A stretch of 64,000 bases of DNA, taken from Basidiobolus meristosporus CBS 931.73 (Eukaryota > Basidiobolomycota > Basidiobolomycetes > Basidiobolales > Basidiobolaceae). Positions 32,941-45,077 of this stretch are shown here, piece after piece. Where the stretch lies: the NCBI GenBank assembly GCA_002104905.1, contig MCFE01000007.1, forward strand, positions 203,060 to 267,059, given 5' to 3'. A program made the translations under genes and the position numbers. A model generated the notes under the pieces. That model worked only from the letters and a program-made list of their open reading frames with translations. It searched no databases and was not told where the DNA came from. Every line of letters begins with the position of its first letter. Within the stretch, counting starts at the first letter, position 1.

Positions 32941-33912
32941 TTAGTGGTTAGACTTCTTATGGGTCTTCTTCTTTTGGAGCTTGTGGTGACCCTTGGACTT
33001 GTGGGTTGGGGTGTGCTTCTTGCGAGTGCTGGTGGTTTTCTTGGTAGTGGGCTTGGTGTTTTTCTTTGAACCGGACGTCTTACTAGGGGAATTAGGCTGC
33101 GCAGGGATTGTCGTATTTCCTCTTCCTTCACCATTGCCAAGGCGAACGTCTGAGCAGGAAGTATACCATTCAGGAATGTTATCCGACCCGATGAGCCTCC
33201 ATCTCCATTGAATCAAGTAGTCCCCTGGGGCACGATTTTGGGGGATGGTGAAGCATCCGCCACAACGCGCCTTATCAGAACCGCCAGAGAAGCAGTTGCC
33301 GTATTGGAGCTTGGCAATGGTCCACTGGTTGAGTTGACGCTGGGTAGGATCCTGGGAGGTTGGAGCGGGGGACATGTTGATGTAGACAATATTGTTAGGT
33401 TCATGTTGATGGTTCTTGGCTGGCCAGCGAACACAAAGCTGCTGCCCGGGCTTGGCAATGGTCATCGGACCCCACTTGTTTTGCCCGTAGGCGTTGTCCA
33501 CTGGGTTGGCCCGAGTCTCATCTGCACCAACCTCTTCATTTTCACCATCTTTATATTTGTGCCCGAGTGAGCAAGCAGGCCAGTCATCTAGGAGAGAATA
33601 AGTCATCAATTTTTGCCCTTATCACCAAATTAACCATGGCATACCTGGATGCTCTTCCGATTGTTTATAGTGACGGCTAGCTTCGGTGTCATCCAGAGAG
33701 CCAAATGCGTACTTGGGGCTAATCTTCCCTCCCTTGTAAACCACAGGGAAGCGGCGGGCATAGCCGAAGCAGGTTCCAGCATTGTCATCAAAGCTTTGCT
33801 TGCCACTGTTGAAACGCCAGTCCATACAGTCTACCCAAGAGTGGCTGTCTACCACTAGTGGAAGTGCCATGGAGAAGGCGAAGATAACTGCAAATGATTT
33901 TCCGCTCAACAT
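32941..33912 (-). CDS. Secreted LPMO-like family protein, copy 4, with Lys/Thr/His-rich tail
   Basis: Two exons, 33912-33645 and 33587-32941, 304 residues; the start is the ATG directly before the signal peptide (MLSGKSFAVIFAFSMALPLV), mature start HSWVDCMDWRFNSG. Contains CVRWPAKNHQHEPNN, CFSGGSDKARCGGCF and EWYTSCSDV as in the other copies. The last 60 residues are strongly basic (KKNTKPTTKKTTSTRKKHTP..KKKTHKKSNH), quite different from the copy 2 tail. TATAAAA (reverse strand, 34021-34027) is about 110 bases upstream. A polycationic tail could anchor it to anionic wall polymers; inference. Confidence 0.8.
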
Positions 33913-35842
33913 GAAGAAGATTGATGGGTGCGATGAAAAGTAAATTGTTATGTAGCCCTGCAACTGCTCAACAGAAAGGCTTGGAGTAAACTGAGACACA
34001 TCGCTTGCAGGGCGACCGGCTTTTATAGAGTCAATGGGGCTCCGCCAAGCCCCTATTAACCACAATTAATTTTAGTCCGTTCCATGGAGCCGCCAACTTT
34101 TGCCGTGTGGATCCTGTGAGATGGGGGATTGTTTTTAGATGCACATTGGAGATCTAGCTCTCCGTCCTCCCACTGACCCTTCCCCGTTCTAAGGATTATC
34201 CAGCGTTTTCTCTAGGTCAACAACCAGTTGACCTAATTTGTTAATTTTGTCATGAGTGCGCACACTGAGCACCACGCTGGCTAACACTTGTGTTCCGTAC
34301 GATGGAAAAATCGCAAAGTTTGTACCTCCAGGTGCTACGACACAATTGGACAGGTTTCTGACTACTTTATACGGTGTGAAGAACAGATGAGAAAAGACCT
34401 TAAAGCGGAACTAGGTGTAACCGTAGGGCCAATCTACGGAAATTGAGTATCTGCAGCCTTTGCACCCGAAAGAGTTGCAGGAGACCAAATCAGCATGATG
34501 CCACCGATTTCTCTTCTCATGGATTTACACTTAATAAAATGGCTCAATCAACCGCTGATGAATATGTGAGACATCCCAAGCATGGAATAGGGAGAATCAG
34601 CCAATCTGAGTCATGAGATCCGGTCTACCTTCGATGGTTTATCTTGGGAGCTAATAGCTACTCCAAGAAATCGGTACTTCTTGGACCAATGAAATCACCG
34701 ATTTGCGGTTGGCCTCGGTTAGCCTCAGCGTCGCATGGTCTTCTTGTGAATACCGATGAATAGCTTTCGGTCTAGTCATTGGGTGAATGGCTGACCTCTC
34801 CAACTGCCGCTCATGGCGACTCTTGGGTTGGGGTTCAGGATACTCTTGGCTATATGGATGTTGCGTCAGTTGCCCTCCATTGGCCAACTCACTGGAATGT
34901 CGTGGCAATACTCGCACTGGCATTTGGAGCGATAACCGTGCATCATAATGCACTAATGAAGGTACATACATTTCGTAATATGTGCCAATTTCTGGAGTGC
35001 AACTAAGCATCTTAGTGGTTTGGCACCGGCCCGATGATTGACCCTTGAATACCCCACATGTTTGGGTACAGTTACTTTTGCCCAGCTGAATCGCGCACTG
35101 GGTAATGGTGCTGTGTCTGCAAACTTCAGGACTGGCGTATGATTAACCCATCGAGAAAAGTACAAGCATCAGCGAAACAGGTAATCAATCGAATGGTCAT
35201 TTGTTTGTGCATAGGGGCGAATGGTTAAGGTTTAGTGCTTCGTGGGTCTTGCAGTAAGACTAACTCATGTATGAATGGGGACAGCACTAGCATAAATTTC
35301 CAACTCGACTTCAACCGTCAGGCCTCTGGAGTATGCGTGGAGTACTTCATCTGACAAGGGAATCTTCCCCCACAATTGGCCTGATAACTGTAATGAAATC
35401 ACCATACTGGGTGTGATTCGATCCGTGGTCATTTCATGCTAATGATGCTTTATCGGATGTGCCTAGGCTGTTATGAGGTATTTTCACCAATTGTCAATCT
35501 GGCGTAGGTAGTTGAGAGCCATCCTTTGATACCGTCCGTTGCGAGCCAGATGTTAAGGTCAGACCAGACATGACATCTGGCCCCTCTCTAAATCCAGGTA
35601 AATGCTATGACCTCTGGCTTCATAGTTATTATGTAATGGCATGCCACTTTTATGCAATGCAGTGTGGGCTTTGGACTTACTTCCCCACTTGTTAGCTCGC
35701 CATCCTCTATGTACCGATCGACCAGGTATGGTAAAGTTGCCGGGTAAAGTAGCAACGGCTGCACCGTTCCAAACATCCACAACTCCAATCTCGATTCGGT
35801 GGCCCATATAATACATCTCCTCTTACAGAAGTAGGTAGAAAT
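33913..35842. other. Intergenic region
   Basis: TATA box of LPMO-like copy 4 at 34021-34027. Between 35559 and 35816 the minus strand carries a protein-like frame (IGVVDVWNGAAVATLPGNFT) that may belong to the candidate gene at 35843-36143 through a further exon. Otherwise nothing supported. Confidence 0.35.
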
Positions 35843-36143
35843 CTAACCGGATGTTTCGGCTAGGCCGATATCATTGCGGCGAGTCAAGTTACGTCCGATT
35901 GTGCCTATAACGTATCCATCCATCAACGTAGGTTGATCTTTTCCCTCAATTCTTAAACAATCTACACACATTATGAAGCTTAGGAGTTTGGATAAATTCT
36001 TGGCAATTTGACTAGATACGGAGTATGGATAGATTACCTTTGGACGCATCAGGAGTCTTTCGCTGCTGTAATGTGTTCAGATCTGCAGTGCTGCCTGTTT
36101 GCACCATAAATTCCAAGTCTGGACATGTTTCAGTCATAGGCAT
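35843..36143 (-). CDS. Candidate spliced hypothetical gene
   Basis: Exon 36143-36038 (MPMTETCPDLEFMVQTG..) ends at AAAG/GTAATC and joins 35961 after a TGTGTAG acceptor, giving ..DASKDCLRIEGKDQPTLMDG..AETSG and a stop at 35845-35843. If a further very short intron (about 26 nt) is removed instead, the frame continues into EMYYMGHRIEIGVVDVWNG and reaches a GTAAGT donor near 35680. The intron between the first two exons contains stops in the frame, which argues that the junction is real. No family recognised; the 3' end is unresolved. Confidence 0.35.
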
Positions 36144-37631
36144 GAATCAGTAAAATAATATGGGACTTGCATCCCAACCAAGCTTTGAAAAGACTGAGTG
36201 GTACTTTGTGATTCCTAGATCATTTTCCCGTACGTGATGAAAAGGCAGATATAGCCCCACTAGATATTTCTAAAGCCGTGGATAATTGGGGGAGAGTTGA
36301 GGGTTAAACTACCTAAAGCCAGCAGGGTATAATAGACCCAAGATTCAACCCTCACTATACCCCTTGCTGATGTTTCGCTTTGCTTAAGCCGTACTATTTC
36401 ACCAACAGCACATGAAGTATTGCCTGATAAGAGTCAAGATTCTATCAAGAACTGCAGCTTGCCTTTATCAAGAGTACCACCATACAAAAGCATGAGTTTA
36501 GTTGTATTGGCTTATTTCCTAGTTGGTCATTTGTTAGGATTTCACACCCAGTAATTGTATTGGAACTCAGTGCGGCTTCTCCTACAAGTATAAAGACTCT
36601 ATTGGAAGTCAACAGGTGAGCATCGTGTAGATGTTCTAGCTTTACAAGCAGTATAAGCATCTTGGTACCAAAAAACAAACATTCGGGCATCATACAAATC
36701 TTCTAACATTACAGATCATTTCTAGTGTTCCCAACACCTTGCAACATAGTTGCTGAAAAAAATAATTCAGCAAATGAATAATTTTGGAAGGGTGAGATAT
36801 ATGGTCTAAAGTCTCAACCATTTCCAGGCTCTTACCTTTGCATAGAGTTTCTAGAATACCTCTGCAAATATCTAGTAAGGGCATGAATACATTGTTTCTA
36901 CTAAACAAACAAAAACCACAGATATGTAATGCATCTGGTACATATCATGATGATGTTAAAACTATGACCGCAGATCTTCAAGCCTAACATGCCAAGGAAT
37001 TTGGAACTTTAAGATGATGTGGTTTTCACTTGTTGGTTTACAACGGTTAGAGTCTTCTTCACCTCCCTGGCAGATTCACTATTGGCCGTTTTTTCTTCTA
37101 TCGCACATTATACTATAGACCCTAAAGATCAATGATTTATTATGCAAACAATAGTAAGCATTTTCATTCAGAGTTTGTAGAGGTTTTTTTGTGCCCCTGC
37201 AATAACTCAGCTAGTTCAGGTCATGGCAATTGTTGAATATTATTGAGTGTAAGTAGACTTACAATTGATCCGTTGTATGCAGGAAGGCCTTTTCCGACAG
37301 TTTTGACTGATCCGCAAGACTATAAACACATCTCGGCCATTCTGTCCACGCTACCATACCCTCGTCTTTAGGTGGCCGAACGACCAACTTCTGCCCTGTT
37401 AGGACAGCGACCCAGATATTACGAATACCGACAATCAGCCAGGTTTGAGAACACCCCGCGTTTCCCAATGGAATACACACCTTTAACAACTAAGATAGTT
37501 ATGGCATATTTACCCTTTTCTACTCCTTCTGAGAACTAGCTGTACCGTGGTCTTTCAGGAATAATCTAGATATACATGGATGTATATGTGAAAGCTCACT
37601 TGAGGGTGGAAGTTTATTGGCCAATCCTTAT
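36144..37631. other. Intergenic region
   Basis: A minus-strand frame at 37489-37261 (VCIPLGNAGCSQTWLIVGIR) lies between an AG and a good GTAAGT donor and could be an internal exon, but no partner exons with matching phase were found. Nothing else supported. Confidence 0.35.
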
Positions 37632-38009
37632 TTAAATATCAAACACCCCATCACTCTCACTAACCAATGCGCAGCGATTGCTGTAGGTTTTGGTGAAGTG
37701 GGTAGGATGTCCGTAGCCATTCCCTTCCGCGGTGGCAGTGATAGGCTCAAAGTTGTCGGTGCAGAAGGCCCCATTACTGGAAAGTTTATCGAAATATCCA
37801 TTGGCCTTGTCGAGGGCGGAGCAGGCTTGTGCAGAATGAGGATGTGTACCGCCCATAGGATGGCAGTCCAATACAACCTGTGACAGCCTCTGCCCAGAGG
37901 GACTTGACCCGCTGTAGATGGCAAGTGTGTAGTGTGCCGGTCCTTTTGTCGGTGGAGTCGCGGCCTCCAGTACGAGTGGATACAGAAGTATGATAGAGAG
38001 GGACTTCAT
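37632..38009 (-). CDS. Secreted subtilisin-inhibitor-like protein (SSI family, I16)
   Basis: 125 residues, intronless. Signal peptide about 1-17 (MKSLSIILLYPLVLEAA). The body matches the Streptomyces subtilisin inhibitor fold: LDCHPMGGTHPHSAQACSAL (Cys49, Cys63), FCTDNFEPITATAEG (Cys83), HFTKTYSNRCAL (Cys113) and a terminal VFDI. The four cysteines fit the two SSI disulfides. In SSI the reactive bond is Met73-Val74, two residues after the third Cys; here the equivalent P1 is Asp85, an acidic residue unusual for inhibitors of subtilisin or trypsin. SSI proteins are characteristic of actinobacteria, and absence of introns fits transfer from bacteria. An ATATAAAT box (38056-38063, reverse) is 50 bases upstream. 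Confidence 0.85.
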   Translation of the reverse strand: MKSLSIILLYPLVLEAATPPTKGPAHYTLAIYSGSSPSGQRLSQVVLDCHPMGGTHPHSAQACSALDKANGYFDKLSSNGAFCTDNFEPITATAEGNGYGHPTHFTKTYSNRCALVSESDGVFDI

Positions 38010-41000
38010 TGGGATTATTACAGCACTACTGGGATGTTTGGCCAGGTTGGCAAGTATTTATATGAGTCAGTTCATTTGGTATGTATGTGGGGGTAGATTT
38101 CCATGCATTGTGCATAAGTAGAGAACGCACGCCTAGAGTTACACAATGCTCCCCACCGCTAAATATAATGGTGAAAACTTCAAGGATATGTATTTTGCTG
38201 ATACCGGAATTTAGGGCTATGGCTCGTAATGTTGCCTCATCTCAACAAGATAATCCGCATTTGCACCAAAGTAGGATTGCAGAGGATCATCTAAATCTAA
38301 TTCAATATAACCAGCGGACGTCGAAGCACGGTAGAAGTAGAACTTTTGAGCTCAGGCATTGGCCAGTGGTATCCCTGTCCGGATACAACGTCATGGTGGT
38401 TGGATGAGTCACGAAGATCCCTTTGTGTTTGTTGCGAGGCTAATGTAGTTAACCCCTAGTGCTTGCTTTAGGATCCCCTGAAATTCAATCATGGCATTCT
38501 TCGAGATTTCCCGTACAATGCATAAATTTTCTCACCAATGGAAGCCAGGTGTATATTATCTTATAACATGAATTCTTTTAAAGGCTGGTTGATTTGATGC
38601 CAAGAAGCCTTACCAGGAGTTAGTAGAGAAGTCAGTTACTGAGGCACTAGTAAAGGGGACATCCCACGCCCACCATTTGGAGGGGTTCCAATTCTATGTG
38701 AGCTGTCGTAAGAGGGTGGGTAGCAGCTCACAAAAAAAGGAAGTGTATTATCAGTACCTGCCTGTGGAATGTAGGTGTTTCATTTCCTGGAGTGTCATCA
38801 TCCTTATATCCGATAGAGAGCAGCGACAGTCAATAGTGCCTAAATCAGCCTCAACCTTGGGCCAGTACTCCCCTAGCGCCTCATTAAATGCTTGGCTCTG
38901 GACATCCCATTGGCATTGCGCATTAGAAAATATACCAGCCACTGTAGGAGTAGGATGACTTGTTGGATGTACGGATTATTCGATAATGCCTGTTTATCAC
39001 TCACAATAAGGTATTATTTCCCAATTATTCATGGAGTGGGTTTGAAAACTAAGCATTATGAATCATGATATGGATTATATTTTAACACCTTTGAAATCGG
39101 TATCTCCTCTTTCAAGAATATGTAGATAGCTAGATGAATCATGATCTCAAGTCGGATGTGTGTACTTATTGCTAAATAAAGGATGTATGAATGGAGCTCC
39201 ATATCCTTACCTAATTATTTGTTCCATGATTTTGAAGCAATCAGCAAAGTACTCCCGCTGCATAGGTAGCTTTTTTTGTTTCAACTAATTGGGACAGCCA
39301 GATATTAAAGGGATCGAACTTCACAGTAACAGTAAATACTTCACTCCAAGATGCTAACTTGTTTGCTGAGAATATTCTTTACCCGACTTGTATTCCAATC
39401 ATGTTTATAGGTTGTCATGATGAATATGCAAGGTTTTTCGGGCTTGTAACATGAGATAAAGCCAATCACCAGGTTTGTAGCATGCATGTGCACTATCATA
39501 ATATAATATTGACCTTAATCTCAAATCTGCACAAGCAGAGGGTGTGATTGAAGTCGATTATTACTGATAATTACATATTTACTCCTGGTGTCCTACAAGA
39601 GTTTCTCCATGCATTTCCTAAGCTATAGGATGGCTTTGCTCTTTAGAGGGGTGAAAGTTGCAGCTGGAATGCAGATGCATCTCAGAGTACTCCAAAATGG
39701 GTGGCTTTCACCCAAAAGTGAGTAGATTGAATATAGCACTTGTACTTCCAAATGATCTTTGTAAAAACAGTATGATATAAATACTTTGAGGAAAGCCCCA
39801 GAAATCTGTGCGCAAAGCCAGTTTCATTAGGGTGTATTTGATTTTCCTACTCCTTACAGCTTGACAACCTCAACCCTTTCATCTTGCCTTTAAATTTTAA
39901 TAAATACGTCGTGGGGCTGTAAGCTTCTAGTGCCTGTGTACAACATACCGGATATTTTGGAAAACTTTGAGAATCCTTGTGCTCAGAGTACCTGAGATGT
40001 TGGGGAAGACATTAATTTAGTAAGTTGTGATAAAGAACTTAGCCAAGAAACAAAGCTCATGAGCTTGCATCAAAGTGACTAGTCTAATACTACAATCATG
40101 GTATAAACGTGAAATATACAAAATACATTACATTCAAACAGCTATATATGAGCATCATATTATATGAAGTATTTGTCTCATCCAATGAGAGACAGTAATT
40201 ACTCGGTCAGAAAGTATTCCCAATCGCCAAAAAGCAGAATTTAGGCTAAGGGCTTCCCATCTTCATTCTGGAACAGATTAAGATATGTAACTTACATATA
40301 TACGAATAGTATCAAGCGTTAACAGTCAGATACTCTGCACATCCATTCATTTTCATTTAAAAATCAACTAGGCTCGGCATAGCATCCCCCTATGATTCTG
40401 TTGAGAGAGTGGTAAGAGCTTCTATATGATGTTTTTCAGCAAACGCCATACTTATTCAGAGATTTGCCCTGCCATCAGAATGAGAATGATACGATCTCAA
40501 CACAAAATAGCAGTGTGTTTGCAACATTGCTTACAGCTATAAAACTATGCACATACCTGGTTGCGAGTAAGTTTACTATACTTGTGGTGGAATGCTTCAT
40601 TTCCTATATCCGTTTTTGGTTTGCAATCATTCGGTAGTTAGTCGAAGCAGGGGGATTACATAAGTGCACATTCTACACCGACCCCCAATAACCGAAACTA
40701 CTGCCATTAAATCGAGTGGGGGTAGGGCAAAGGCTTGAGGCTGGTGTTCAGCTCGACTACACAGAGTGTCTTCCCAGTAGCATGATTCAACATCATCAGT
40801 GGTATATATTCAGTGAGACCTTCACCTGGTTGAGCCAAAGCCATAATAATATCCTGTACCATTAATGCAATTATGAAGTGTAGAGCCCATATCAAAATTC
40901 ACCCCCAACACCACATGTAGACCAAACCGTCATATTTTGCCCAGGAATAATCCAAATTCCCGCTGATGATATCAGATGAGTTCGATTATCAGATGACTGA

Positions 41001-41806
41001 GTAATGGGCAATGGATGGTGAATGTTGATGACCAGGGTTTAGGGCCAAATTTGGGGCCGGGAAAATCCTGTCGAACCCCGTGGTCGATGTTCGAAATGGA
41101 AGCTCAGCAAGGGAGGGGAACATGGCTCCAACCTAAGGATTCACATGATAGAGCGGATCCCTTACCGTCATTACTTTCTTCCTCTCCGTCATCAACAACC
41201 AAACCGCCCTTACCCCACCACAGCTAATACGTAGATCCGATGGAGATTGGTAGAAAAGCTTAAATGGGATTTAGTTCGATCCATCTGGCCAGGATTGGTC
41301 ATATGAGGGTGGTACGAATGGTGCTGACAGCCAGTCAGTTGGGTGATTCTTATCAGATTAGCAGGTAGGTATATGGAGAGAGGATGAGTCGAATTTCTTA
41401 CCCAATTCCACCGTTCTAGAACCGGAGAAAGTGAGCTCACAGAAAGAAAATTCATCGCTATGTCGAGTAAGTTATCTGATTATCAGTTGGGAATTACTCC
41501 ATGGGTTGAACAAGCGGCTGGTGTAGCCTTAACCTTCATCCAACCGTTGTTGTGTTCTACGACAGTGATAGCCGACTGTGGTTGGGTGAAAGTGAAGTGG
41601 GAACAGACTAAATTGGTCCTGAATGATGGCTGATCAGTGTTATCTGATTATCCACATCAAACCTGAGCCATGGTGAACTGAAGAATACAAACCAAACTGG
41701 TTCAGTGTACCTACGATTGGGTTACGAGCATTGAAATTGGGATTTATTGGGATGATTGACAAATGAATGGGGGTTTCTAGAATTGGTGAAGGGCGTCGCG
41801 AATATA
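38010..41806. other. Long gene-poor region
   Basis: About 3.8 kb, AT-rich. The open frames at 38081-38407, 38677-38958 and 41210-41455 show no family resemblance. I see no RNA gene or repeat. Confidence 0.4.
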
Positions 41807-42342
41807 TTAGGCAAGGTTGTAGAGCACCATCAAAAGACCGGAAACAAGAGTAGCGGCCTGCACGGAGAGGGAGCTACCAGTATTGGACTTGGTGACGGGG
41901 TCATCCTTGTGAAGATCGTACCATTTACAGGTGGAAGGATAAAGCGTGGCATATTGCATCTGGTCATCACTGCTGCAAGAGCTCATGCACAGACCGGCGT
42001 CCTTCATGAATGTCATACGTCTTGGGCCTTGCTTGCATTCAAGCTCGAGGGAATTGATGAAATCAGAGCTCTTGGGATCCCTGGTGTATTCCGCCATGAG
42101 GCCCTTTCCAGCTTTCTACGAATACAAGGGTCAACAGGAGGGAAGCTGGGAAAGCAAATGGGCTAACTTACGATGTTACAATTTTCTATGCACTGAGGCA
42201 TGGGACTGACAGGATATGCACCACTGTAGTCGTAATCACCAGCAGTACTGTTGGTGGCAGGATGCTCGAAGCCACCCTTTTCGTCAGCAAGGGCCAAACC
42301 AGAGAAAGAGGCAAGAGCAACGAGGAGAGCAGCAAAACGCAT
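41807..42342 (-). CDS. Cys-rich secreted protein, probably GPI-anchored
   Basis: Two exons, 42342-42172 and 42115-41807, 159 residues (intron with GTAAGT donor and TCGTAG acceptor, phase 0). Signal peptide 1-19 (MRFAALLVALASFSGLALA). The ectodomain has seven cysteines (QCIENC, ELECKQG, GLCMSSCSS, STCKWY). The C-terminus NTGSSLSVQAATLVSGLLMV..NLA is a typical GPI signal: small residues, spacer and hydrophobic end. TATATAA (42391-42397, reverse) lies about 50 bases upstream. No family recognised; a cell-wall or surface role is inferred. Confidence 0.8.
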
Positions 42343-42390
42343 TTTAGAATATTACAAGGTGGATGTTGGTTTGAAGGCGCCGTATTTCGC

Positions 42391-42397
42391 TTATATA
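42391..42397 (-). promoter_or_regulatory. TATA box of Cys-rich GPI-type gene
   Basis: TATATAA on the minus strand, about 50 bases before the ATG at 42342. Confidence 0.5.
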
Positions 42398-44651
42398 CTG
42401 AACAGGGGCTCGCCTACGGATTCTGCTTGCCGAGTACCACCCAGTAGAGGATCAGAAAGTTCGGTGGGATTTTTGTAGAACAGTGAAGTTTTAGAAATCA
42501 CCCAAAATGGACCGTACACCTGCCGGGGTGAGGAAAGTTGGCCACAATCCTGGAGAAATTTTGCGTGTGGTTTGTCTATCGCTCAAGAGAGGCCGGATCT
42601 GATTGGGCATGGGAGAGGTGGCCAAAAATGGAAAGATCGAGATTGCAACAAGAAGAAGAAATATCTGATAAACTTATCAGATTTATCACTTTGGTAACAA
42701 TGTAGTGGTGAATGCCATGAGGGTATTCTCCGTCAAGTTAAGGTGTAACACAAATTTGTGCACGCCAATCATTTGTGAAACATCAAAATTTAGTATTATG
42801 TGAGATAGAGTTCTACAGCTTTCGAACGAACGCTAGCTATTCACCCGTTTAATCCGATTCACCATTCTTCCGTCAACCAACTCCACCGCAGATCGATTTC
42901 ATCTTCGATATACACTGGTATCTACTTTACTCTCATGAACCATGTCAGCCATTCTCAACCACTGGCAACTCTCATTAGATGTACCTGCTCGGCTAAAGCT
43001 GTAGTGGTCGGTCAGTAAGTGTGTGTGCCATTGAGCCCATATAAGTTAATGCCTGACTCCTCGCATATATCGTCAACAGGAAATGAATCTTTGTCGATCG
43101 ATTTTTAATTGGGGTGCTAGAATCTTGATATTATGCGTATCGAAGGAATTCCTAACTTTTGAATGTTTTATGATATCATGGTAGATGATTTCCTTTGTAT
43201 TAGGAGCACTAGATTATCGATTAACCACCTACTCATGATTAATTTATTCCGCTTAGAAAACGATTGAGGGTGCTAAATTGGATTAGTGATGGCTCGTCTT
43301 CAATTTTGTCTACACCTCAAAGCATCAAAGAATTGTAGTTAGAATATTATCTCGTAGTGTGGTTTGGGGACTTCCAAGGATTTACCAGAGCTCTGCAAAG
43401 GCTAGCGAAGTAGAATGCTCGTTGATATACTACTACTTGATGTGCATGGTGGAAGTTTCTTCAATAACACCCATTCCATATCAATAATGATTGAATGCAT
43501 TTCATCACTATCTAGATTTGTTGTCCAATGCACTATGATTGCAAATCATGTGCATGTAATACTTATGTATTGCACCTAAGCTCTGAAAATTTATCAGACA
43601 AAATCAGCTTTATCTGTATATACTATATTAATCAAATAACTCACTATATATGCACAGTTCTCCTAAACAAACACTCGAATACTGCCATCCTTATATGTCT
43701 ATATTAATACTACTTGTAAAGTCAGACAGTATTAGGAACTTCAAAACTAATAGTGCTACCACCGATTTAAAAAAATGCTCCTGGAGGCTGTGTACAGAGG
43801 TATGTTTATCAATTCTAAAGATCAGTAGATATCCAACAACTAAAGCAGAAGCCAATATTCAGTATTCCAACAGTTTAGTAAATTGTAATACAATAACTTC
43901 GATGCCAAGCTAAATTATTTCACCAGCGGCTTCATAGCCCTCGCCCTAGCTCAAACTATACCCAGCCATTATTCAGTATAAATTAAAGACCTGTAAATGG
44001 TACTTGCCCTTTGCATTTATATGAGCTTCAAGTTAGTAAGTCATCTTATTTCATACTAATACACATTTTATGGGTTGATGCAACACATAATGGACAGGAG
44101 TGTTCCTCACTACTGCTGTCCAACCCGTATTGAGAGTAGTACAATATTTCACTTTTTCAGGTCATTCCGGTACAAACAAATAACCACACCATCAAAATAT
44201 ATATGCATACTCTGACCGAATGATTGAGCTTGAAGTTCTTTGGATTCTAAGAATCCTTTGGAATGTTGTCTAGTATTCTGGTTCTCAAATTCAATACTGA
44301 ATGATAAATTCCTAGAAGTTTCTGATGGATATCCTAGGAAAAATATCCTAAACCATGCTAAGCCTACAACTTCTATTAGAGTGTTGTATTTTATGAGACA
44401 GGTAGGCATTTAGCTACACAATCCATATACAATCTGCGAGTCCAACCTGAAGACCCGCCTTATCATACCGACACCCACAGGGTGGTGGGATTCCTAAGCT
44501 TCCTGAGACTCTCTCTAAAGCCGTCCCTAATCGCATCACTTTTCAGTCATCAACAGAGAACAGCCTCCAATATATGGTCGACTTTGGGATAATTTCAGGT
44601 TATCAAACAGTGCATGAGTACCAGTATGTTTGTATGTTGATACCACCATAG

Positions 44652-45077
44652 ATGGCATCACTTGAGAGGAGATTTGATGGAGTGTATAGGGCGGGTTTCG
44701 ATTTCGCCACCTCCAAAGATTACGTTTCGGTACTAATCAAGGGATATGCCAAAGGGGAGAGGAAAGAAGGAGCTTCCACAAGGAAAATTTTCATAATTTG
44801 CACGTCGGATGAGTTAATCTGTCACCGACTCTGTGTATCTACGACCGCCAAACCATCTCAAATCCTAGGAAGGTGGGTACTCGCCCTTACGTATAGGTGT
44901 TCAACCGATTATCTGACTATCGAATTCCAAATTCCTATTTATGTAAAGGCTACTCAATCAGGAGGGAACTCCGGTGTGACCAGCTGTTGGCCTCATGATA
45001 TGCTACCCAATGGACCGCATGGAGTGGCCTCGCTTCAAGCAATCATGGCCAAAACACTTGAACCATACTGGGGTTAG
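44652..45077 (+). CDS. Hypothetical protein (uncertain)
   Basis: 141 codons from a true ATG to TAG. No signal peptide, membrane segment or known motif; composition is compatible with a protein (FDFATSKDYVSVLIKGYAKG) but this is the only support. May be a chance frame. Confidence 0.25.
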   Translation: MASLERRFDGVYRAGFDFATSKDYVSVLIKGYAKGERKEGASTRKIFIICTSDELICHRLCVSTTAKPSQILGRWVLALTYRCSTDYLTIEFQIPIYVKATQSGGNSGVTSCWPHDMLPNGPHGVASLQAIMAKTLEPYWG

